Below are positions 55,726-64,000 of a DNA stretch of 64,000 nucleotides, in pieces. The stretch is from Hydractinia symbiolongicarpus. Lineage: Eukaryota; Cnidaria; Hydrozoa; Anthoathecata; Hydractiniidae. The stretch is taken from NCBI RefSeq assembly GCF_029227915.1, contig NC_079886.1:15104501-15168500 (forward strand). Reading direction: 5' to 3'. The notes beneath the pieces were generated by a model. The model saw only the letters and a program-made list of their open reading frames with translations, was not told the origin of the DNA and did not search any database. Numbering within the stretch: the first letter of the stretch is position 1; the number at the start of each line of letters is the position of its first letter. The position numbers were made by a program, and so were the translations under genes.

Positions 55726-55924
55726 TGGGGCTCCTCGATATTGTTTGGTATACCAAACCTACATAACATCCTCTCAAGTGTAGTTAACATGAAACAAGAG
55801 AAATATACTTCTAGCTATATATACATAGTTGTTATATGTATATATATACATGTTTTTATTTTTGTTGTAGCTTCACGACCATAGCAACTAATACTGTACA
55901 TTGTGCACCTTGCTTGACTAACTA

Positions 55925-56110
55925 AAACTAGTAGCTAGCCAACACTGATGTGTGTAGCTAGCTAGCATTGATGTTTGACTAGTTAGCACTGATATGTAGG
56001 TAGCTACCACACTGCATGTGAAGCTAGCTAGCACTGAAATGTAGCTAGCCAGCACTGATGTGTAGCTCTAGCTAGCACCCATGTGAAGCTTTACCTAGCA
56101 CTGATTAGCT
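55925..56110 (+). repeat. gctagctagcactgatg minisatellite
   Basis: Seven or so units of 22-30 bp with core gctagcactgatgtgta; spacing varies. Confidence 0.8.
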
Positions 56111-56429
56111 TAGCTAGTCAAATAAAGTCAACGTGACTACCTGGCAAATAATACAGACAAAGATAAGTGGAAAAGAGCAAGTGGATTAAAAAATAATAGG
56201 TTAGTTTTACCACTAAAGGTCCTTATATCTCAAGCTGCCTAGAAATGCCTCTTCTGCTAAGACACAAATTATACCATATCAGTATTATTGGGTTATATAT
56301 GTAATAAATATACCGTATGTGTATTAATTAACATGTTCGTAAATATACCGCGTATGTATTATTAAGAGCGGTATACACTTATACTATATTAGTAAATTTT
56401 GCCTAGAGATTGGCCTGAAAATAAATATT

Positions 56430-56890
56430 ACTATGGGCTGAGTGATTAGTGTAGGCAAACAATGTCGCATAGGTATAATACCATTTTTTTTACAAAAACT
56501 TTGTAACTTCGGTAAACAGAAACACAGGAAACAGCCATCATTAACATTGGACTGAGCGGTTAGTACAGGTAAACTGTGTCGTCGATGCGTTTTGGCATAA
56601 AACCCTTTTCAAAAAAACTTTGATGTAACTTCGGTTTACGTAATAACACAAGATACACACTGTTAACAGTTGGCTAATACAGGTAAACCGTGTTGCATAT
56701 CCATATAGGCGTCAAACCCCTCAAAAAAAACTATCACAAAAACCTATCACGGCTTCAATTTAAACAAAACAACAGGAAATAATCTGTTTCTAACAATGGA
56801 CTGTGCGCTTAGTACAGGTAAACAGTATTGCACATTTGTTTAGCCGTAATACCCTTATCCAAATAAAAAATTTATTGCAACTTCGCCCTC
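56430..56890 (+). repeat. ~120-bp tandem repeat, four copies
   Basis: Units share ggactg(a/t)gcg-ttagtacaggtaaac, a t-rich aaaact segment and aacttcggt...aca-ggaaac. Copies are about 15-25% diverged by eye. Confidence 0.75.
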
Positions 56891-58340
56891 TAGCTAAAAA
56901 GATCCTCCAGCAATTTTATTTTGTTGAGTAAGTTTTTATAAAGGTGTTGTTACCTAAACTGCATTTAGTATAAGAAATATTGATTAAAAATTTTGTTGTA
57001 GCTAGCTAGCTAGCTAGCAAGCCAAACTGCATTTGGCTACTTTTACTCTTCATCCAGGTAGCTAAGGAGCTAGCTAGCCACAATCCCAACATAAAAATAA
57101 ACTAGCCATAGTTACCACTAATGCACCCCGAATTGCTAATGGCGATTTAAAAAATACGAATTTAGAACGGGATCGAAATTTAAAATGGAAAATAGTGGAT
57201 GTTTCATGTAACTGCGTGTAACGGGTATGATAACAGAAATGCAGAACGGAATCGAATAGGGACTTGTCGATATGCTTATTGCCCAGGGGAAAAATTATAA
57301 ATAAGAAGCCCTGCGGCTTTAAGATTTCCGTCATTAGCCTAGAAGATTCTGAAATTTTAAGCATAGACTTTGAAAACGGAGAAAAATGGGTAAACAAATC
57401 ATAAGTATCCTAATTCTTAACTACTATTGTCACTAACCTAAAATACAACGTAATAAATAAAAAATAAGAAATAACTTTTTTACATATATATAGTATATAT
57501 ATATTTTAAAAACTTTAACTGGATATTTTTATAACTGATCTGAAAAATTCTTGAAATTCTAGGATACAGATTGTTATGTATAAACTTGACGATTCGAATA
57601 TAATAACTTCGGAACAAGTCATAGTCCAGGAGCTCATAACAGAACTTTAGGTCCCATTTTCTACAAAAGGTTTGACCCTCTAAATAGGTTGGTAGTATCA
57701 CGGACAATAAAAATCACATGGTCAGCTGACCCAATTTGGGGGCGTTTGGGTCCCAGGCCCCTAAAATTACCCTAATTCGAGACTCCTATTTGGTCCCATA
57801 ATTCTCAAAGCTTAAAAGTTAGTAACGTGTGTCATTATATGAGAGAATCTGAAAAATGATAAAGCTTACCGAAAAATTGGGTCTTAAGACTGGGTCAGAC
57901 CCCCCTCAAAGACCATATTTAGGACCTTAATTTGTCCCCATAAGCTACAAACTCCAAATTTTGCACAAACATTCTCTAACATAGTGTAATGTCAGTGGTC
58001 ATAAAGCTGACCAAAAATTTGGGTCTCTTGGCCTAGTCAGACCGCGTCTCGCCCCATATCTCTATTTTTAATGCGGAGGAGAAGCAATAGAAAAACATTT
58101 GTCTTATTTCCAATGTGTTCAGGGCCTTAACTTATTTTTAGAATTTTTTTAAATAGAATAGAACGTTTTCGTCCAAATACAACAGGAAACCGACATAACA
58201 AACCAGACAGTGAAAGAAAAAAGTTAAGAGAAGCAGTTATTTTGAAGCAAGTGAAGTAAAAACGTGAACAAATTACCGGGATATTTGCATATTAGACTAT
58301 CAAATATAGAAAATTAGAAACTTTAGATAAAATGTGATAG
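56891..58340. other. 5' flank of the nuclease-family gene; two diverged ~125-bp repeats
   Basis: No gene. Around 57810-57900 and 57950-58050 two related blocks share cattctctaa/cattatatgagaga, ataaagct(t/g)acc and aaa(a)ttgggtct...agtcagacc. This could be the left end of a mobile element carrying the next gene; the right end would lie outside the window. Confidence 0.4.
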
Positions 58341-58518
58341 ATAGAAGATATGACAGGTAAAGATATATGTAATTATATCAAGTTTTTAGTTACTGCATGT
58401 TGTAGTCAGTTTCGGATGATAAGTCAAAAAAAGTTTTAATAGTCTGTTGTTGAACTGAATTTTTTAAACATATATTTTGTCAATTTTTACTTCATTGATT
58501 GAATTTCTCATTTCGTAG

Positions 58519-61500
58519 AATTTTCGAACAAAGAAATATTCAATAAGATCAATGAAAGCGATGGTAAGAGGAAAACATAATTAATTAGAATACATTAATT
58601 TAAGATAACCAATAACAAGTTATTATTGTGATATTTTGCAGATGTTGTAGCTACTGTAGATGACAATTTAAATGCAAATGGAAATACTGACAGTGATGGT
58701 AAGTTGAAGATGCTTTAATGTAAATGAGACCTTCTTTGATTTACATACTTGTTAGATTATGTTGAAGCCTTGTAAATATTAATTCCTTTGTACATTTTTA
58801 CGTTCTAATTATATTAACTGATTTTTTACGCTATTTACAGAAGAATTACAATATATCTTCATATTAACGTTTTGTTGTTTTGTATATTATATTTAAGTGA
58901 CATGGCGTATTGTATTTATACAATATATTTAATGTTTTTGAAATCACTGCTTAATCGGAACACCTAAATTTCCGTAAAACCTTCTTTTCACCACAATTAA
59001 AACCGTTTTTGTCAATTTTGTAACTTTTAGAACGATGCTGTGTGCTGCATGTTGGTGATGGATACAAAGTTGGCAAAATAAATCTCTTCAATACGGAAAC
59101 CCTGGGAAAGTGCAAATCTATCTTAGTTACACGTAAAAATGGAAATCTAAAGTACAAGGATACGCAACTTCCTGGCTTTGTGAATAAAATTCAAGGATTT
59201 CATTTAAATTGTTACAAAAGATTTATAGCATTGTCTGAAACACAGAGAAAAAATCTCCCCAACGATAAGAAAGTATCTAAAGCTGTCCCTTTAACCCGTT
59301 CAAAAATTTCCATAACAGTGCAATCATCTTCAACAGGAGTGTTTTCAAAGATATGTATTTTCTGCATGCGAAAGGAAAAGAAGCACAAAAATTTAAAGCA
59401 AAAATTAAATGCAGCATCTACAGAGAATTTTCAAGAAAATATAAAAAAGTATGCACGTTGGTTGGAAGATAAGCCTATGTTAGTGCGAATCGGAAATGAA
59501 GATTTTGTAAGCAAAGAAATATACTACCATGGAATGTGCAGGGTCAGTTATCAAAGCAAGGCCGAAAAAACACCATTGGCAATACAAGAGAGGAATGAAA
59601 AAGGGATGGAAAGACAAAAACTTGAAACATCCTGGCATACTGCGAGAGGGATTCACTGCAAGGCTTTTGAAGGTGTTTGTGCTTATATTGATGATCACAT
59701 CCTAAAAGAAAAAGATGTTATCTTACTCAGCGAGATAAAAAATCAATATCACATGTTACTAGCAGAAATCGGGAATGAAGCATTCGAAGATATTGAATCG
59801 TCTTCAGCAAAACTTGAGCAAAAATTATTAAAGCATTACAAAGAAAGTATACAAATCATGAAGGGGAAAACAAGACGTGGAAACTTGATATTCTGCAGCA
59901 CCATTTCCGAAGAAGAAGCTTTCAGGAAAGAGTACTCGATGAAGACAAAATTGAAAGCGAAGATTAGAGATGTAGCGTTTGCATTAAGGTCTGCCATAAT
60001 GGAAATTGAAAAATGCCCTATACCCGATGAAGTGACATTTGCAGATATAAAAAAAGGTGAAGTTGAGGCACCAAATGAATTAATTGAATTTTTCAGTTAC
60101 CTTATTGGTGGTCCTGACCAACGCATAGTAAAGTCAAATCAGAAGCAGAGGCGCATAAAAAGTATTGCTGACGATGTCATATTTGCTGCAACATCAGGAA
60201 AAAAAAAACCTGCAAAACATTTGCAGCTTGGACTGGCAGTGAAAAGCATTACAGGAAGCAAAAAAGTGATCGAAATGTTAAATAGACTTGGACACTCTGT
60301 TAGCTATAGCATTATCGAAGAACTAGAAACAGAATTAACTTTTACATCAACAAAGGCCGGGAATGCCACACCACATGGTATGAAACTAATGTCAAGTCTT
60401 GGAACAGGCGTTGCATTCGACAACTTTGACAGATTTGTTGAAACTTTAAGTGGAAAGGATACCTTGCATGATACTGTTGGGATAGCGTACCAAGTTGTGT
60501 CACAAAATAATGACAAATCATTGGAAGAAGATGACGATTCTACCCTTGGCAATTCTCAGCTATCTGGAAAGAAAAAACGTAGATCATTTCTGGCTGTAGG
60601 ATTAGACATAGAGCCGTACAGAAAAAAACCTAAGATGTTAACAAGAATAATGCTTCCACTAGATGACCAGAGAAGGGCGTCAGAACCCCTTTCATATATC
60701 AAAGCACGCATGTACGATACCTTGTGGATGATGGATTTTTATTTTTCACCCGACACTACACCAATGTGGGTTGGCTGGAATTCTATAATTTTTCAAAATA
60801 CCAACAATCTGCAAAAAGTTTGGTACCTGCCACAAATTAATCAGTCTCCAACTTCTATAGCTGTAGTAGCAGAAACATTGAGGCGTGCACAGGTGATTGC
60901 GAATGAATGTGGTAAAAAAAACATTTCAGTAACATATGATCTTGCGATTGCCAAAGTGGCTATGCAACTTCAAGCAGAAGAATCTCCAAAGTTTGACAAT
61001 ATATTTGTCGCTCTAGGTGCATTCCATGTAGAGATGGCCATGTTTAGCGCATTTGGCAAGTACATCGCTGAATCTGGTGGTCCGCATATCCTAAATGAAG
61101 CTGGTGTGATTGAAAAAGGTTCTCTCAAGTCATTTTTACTGGGAAAGTGTTACAAGAGAAGTAAAAGATGTCACCAAATACTTGCACTTGCAATGGAGAT
61201 TCTTCATTTTCAATATTTTCTTCAAGAAAGAGAGGAAATTCAATTAAAAGAAGATATCCAAGAAGAAATCAAGTTCATAAAATCCCAAGAACCCTTGAAC
61301 TTGCATGAAGGACATGAAGTATCCAAAGAAGTCAACAATGTCTTGCGTGAATACAGTCAATTCAGGCAAGATACAGAGAAAGGAAATCATGGTGCAACAG
61401 CACAATATTGGATGGGGTACGTCGAGATGATTCGACTTTACCATGATTTTAGTAGAAGCTTGAGGGATGGAAACTTTGATCTGTATGTGTGCTGCTTGCC

Positions 61501-63798
61501 TAAAGTCGCAAACTATTTCTTTAGCATGAACCATCCAAATTACGCTCGTTGGATTGTCCGTTATCATGATAATCTTCTCAAACTAAAGGACTCTCATCCC
61601 GAGGTTTACACTGAATTTCAAAGGGGATTATTTTCGCTGCGAAGAACCCAAAAGTCATTCTCAAGATTACCAATCGACTTGACATTAGAGCAAACGATAA
61701 ATGCAGATGCTGCATGTCAGCGAAAAGGTATATCAGCTTTAACAAATTCTATTTCTGCTCGTCAACGATGGGCACAAAGTCATTCTATTCGAACAAGTAT
61801 TGTGTCATACGTGTTTGAAAATTTGGGGATGACAAAACAGGAAGACGTGTCTCAAGATTTAAAGGCCAGCAGAATGCGACAAAATTCTAAAGATTTACAT
61901 CAAGTTATAAACATGGTCAAGGAAACCATGAATCCATTTAACGATGCTATTGAAAAACAATATCTTTTTAATATAGCATCAGGAAAAGCAGCCTCACCAG
62001 ACACAACAAAGTTTTTGCTCAACATCGTTAGTGTTGGAAGCAAAGCACGTGATAAATTTATTGACGAATGTTCTAAAGATCCAGCAAGATTCGAAAAACC
62101 TATACGAAGACAAACATTACACACATTTGCAACTGGGGGAACGAAGTATAATATTAAAGCTGCTGACAACAAAGTGGTTGCTGTAACGATGATGAGAGAT
62201 TTGTTTGGTAGCATCTTGTACCATTCGCTACAAAGGAAAATTGATATGGCAGAGGTACTGAAGTATCCTCTAACACCTGTCCCTTTATCTCTTGGACATG
62301 TTGATGGCAAAATGCAAAAGACCCCTAAAGTCAAATTATTGAACGAGTTAGAAGCAAAAGTAAAAACTGACGATCCAAATCGCGTCGATGTTAACATAAT
62401 TGATGGAATGTTTTTCCTACATCTTTTTGTTGACCTTCCAGCAACATTTGGAGCTCTGGCAACATTCATTTTGAAACGCGTTTGTGCTAGCAAGGGAAAC
62501 ATCATACATTTTGTTCTAGACAAAATGGTACACCCGAGTATCAAGGATTGTGAAAGGGATTTGCGATGTACTGAGAGACATGGAGCTTATCAGATAACTG
62601 GACCTGAGCAAAAAAGACCTTCAAACTGGTTGAATGCATTGAGAAATGATCACTTCAAAGCAGCATTGGTGGAGTTCTTAGCCTTCTTTTGGGAAAACAA
62701 CATGCATTCAACAGTACTTGGAAACAAAACAGTCATAATGAATCGCAATGATACCTGCTACATGTTTAGAGTTGAAGGAGAGATCGTGGTCAAAACCGAG
62801 ATCGTTAAATTGTTTTCAACTCATGAAGAAGCTGATTCCAGAATTTTGTACCACCTATCTTCGATTCAAACACCAGCAAACGTTGTGATAAGAACCATAG
62901 ATACTGACGTGCTGATAATTGCTCTTGGCTGCCTTAGTAAGTTACCTAACAGCTTGAATATTTGGATGGAAACCGGTGTTTACACTAAAAATACATTAAG
63001 GTACATAAGTATTAATCAAATATACCAGAAATTGGGCAAAAATATTTGCATGGCCTTGCCAGCATACCATGCTTTCACTGGATGTGACTATACAGCATCG
63101 TTTAGTAGGAAAGGAAAAATTCGACCTTTCAAACTACTAGAAAAAAATGAAAGTGTGCAAGATGTATTTAAACAGCTAGGAACAAATCTTGATGTCACAG
63201 ATGACGCTTTTGCAACGTTGGAAAAATTTGTATGCAGCATGTATGGAAAAAGGAATCTATCATCTGTAGATGAAGCTAGGTTGGTAATGTTTTTGGAAAA
63301 GTATAAACCAAAAGGAGAAAATGAAGCAATTTCCTGTGTTAAAAAGTTTGATGGAAGTTCTCTACCACCTTGTTTACGAGTGTTGCGTCAAAAGATTTAT
63401 CGAACAAAGTATGTTGCACAGTTATGGATGTCATCAATAACGTCCGAGCCTCCAAATCACCTTCCTGAAGACATGGGTTGGCTGCTGAAAGATGGCAGCT
63501 ATATCATTAAGTGGTACGAAGGCGAAATGTCTCCAAAAGCAGTAGATGTCACCAGCAATGAAAATTATTATGGATTCTCCAGAGAAGTAGAAGGTAAAAT
63601 TTTGGATATTAAGTTTTACAATCTAGTCACTTAGTTTTTTAATTATTACTCGGAAGCAATTCTTTATTTCCGCTACTGCCGCCGCTATTTTAAATATTAA
63701 AAGTATTTCATTCTCCTTAAGATTTTGAAGGGTTTGATGAACTGTCAAGTGATGACGATTCAGACAGTGATGACGAAACTAGTGACGAAGACGTGTAA
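58519..63798 (+). CDS. Large zinc-module protein with C-terminal PIN/XPG-like nuclease signature
   Basis: Exons: 58519-58563, 58642-58698, 59031-63593, 63722-63798, all joined in phase 1 with GT-AG borders; the main reading frame alone spans 59042-63634 (1,530 codons) without a stop. A possible start exon is ATG at 58350 with a phase-1 donor at 58357. In main-frame numbering, zinc module 1 is a Cys pair just before residue 1, C24, and H54-x2-C57; module 2 is C105-x2-C108 and H163-x2-C166. A LNRLGHSVSYS block (about 410) and DNFDRFVETLSG (about 459) characterise the family. The C-terminus has VNIIDGMFFLHL (about 1120), THEEADSRIL (about 1261), IDTDVLIIA (about 1287) and FTGCDYTASF (about 1345): the order and acidic spacing of XPG/FEN-type PIN nucleases. 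The splice product ends with an acidic tail (SSDDDSDSDDETSDEDV). Family name not certain; possibly Academ-like transposase or a domesticated relative. Confidence 0.75.
63594..63634 (+). other. Alternative C-terminus if the last intron is retained
   Basis: Reading through the donor at 63594 (G|GTAAAA) adds 12 codons (KILDIKFYNLVT) and stops at 63632-63634. Splicing instead to 63722 gives the acidic tail. Both are open, so two isoforms are possible. Confidence 0.45.
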
Positions 63799-63961
63799 TG
63801 ATAATTTAAGGTTAGATTTTTTTTGTGGGATATGACAAAAAATTTACAGAATAGGATTCAATGTCATATATTCTAGAACTGAGTAACCTTTTTAATATTT
63901 TTTAATGTTGTATTGTAGTTTAAACTAGATCTTATGACTGAATGACATTTCTCATCTTTAG

Positions 63962-64000
63962 ATGCTGATGCAGAACAATATCAATCATGCTGCTATAACC
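63962..64000 (+). other. Further phase-1 exon start at the window edge
   Basis: catctttag followed by an open frame that in phase 1 reads DADAEQYQSCCYN, with a Cys pair like the start of the main exon. It may be an alternative last exon or the start of a second gene copy; cut by the window end. Confidence 0.35.

Noticed and set aside
61900-62544. 214-codon minus-strand frame
   Set aside because: Antisense of the giant nuclease-family exon; composition follows that gene's codons.

Overview
The window looks like AT-rich nuclear DNA of an early-branching metazoan, most likely a cnidarian and possibly a hydrozoan. Evidence: spliced animal genes with GT-AG introns, a tRNA-like SINE, LINE and BEL/Pao remnants, Helitron-like repeats, and a Polinton/Maverick provirus whose gene set I recognise from cnidarian genomes. 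Species cannot be fixed from the sequence alone. No rRNA, intact tRNA or CRISPR array was seen.

Layout. 1.5-5.7 kb: a heavily decayed plus-strand gene of a large zinc-module plus PIN/XPG-like nuclease family, possibly related to Academ-type transposons. 7.6-8.8 kb: five in-phase minus-strand exons of a host nucleotide-sugar transporter (SLC35B1-like). 8.9-10.6 kb: head-to-tail Helitron-like repeats. 11.2-13.5 kb: a TIR-bounded element carrying a broken OTU-like gene. 13.7-14.4 kb: a roughly 128-bp minisatellite and a tiny Helitron-like unit. 14.7-17.0 kb: an internally deleted relative of the nuclease family bounded by long TIRs. 17.4-18.7 kb: another Helitron-like copy and a SINE. 19.3-21 kb: a broken non-LTR retrotransposon with a PHD-like finger. 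21.4-24.5 kb: BEL/Pao gag and pol remnants. 24.5-33.2 kb: mostly non-coding, with several tandem repeats and one short-TIR element.

33.48-49.84 kb is a 16.4-kb Polinton/Maverick (adintovirus-like) provirus relic with matching terminal inverted repeats and visibly higher GC than its flanks. It keeps remnants of protein-primed DNA polymerase B, a retrovirus-like integrase, a packaging ATPase, a double-jelly-roll major capsid protein, a second capsid-like protein, a KilA-N/MSV199-like coiled-coil protein and several small membrane or zinc proteins. Nearly all large genes carry stops or frameshifts. Two regulatory regularities stand out: TAAATG overlapping at least seven start codons (resembling the poxvirus late promoter core), and perfect short hairpins just 3' of about nine reading frames (resembling the Mimivirus hairpin polyadenylation rule). 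One intact virion-type protein begins with adjacent YPxL-like and PSAP late-domain motifs.

50.8-52.1 kb holds a decayed transposase-like gene, and 53.8-57 kb holds a zinc-ribbon exon and three minisatellites. 58.5-63.8 kb contains the best intact gene: one 1,530-codon reading frame flanked by short phase-1 exons, with two C2HC-type zinc modules and a C-terminal constellation (IDG, EEAD, DTD, GCDY) like PIN/XPG-type nucleases. It is the third member of this family in the window.
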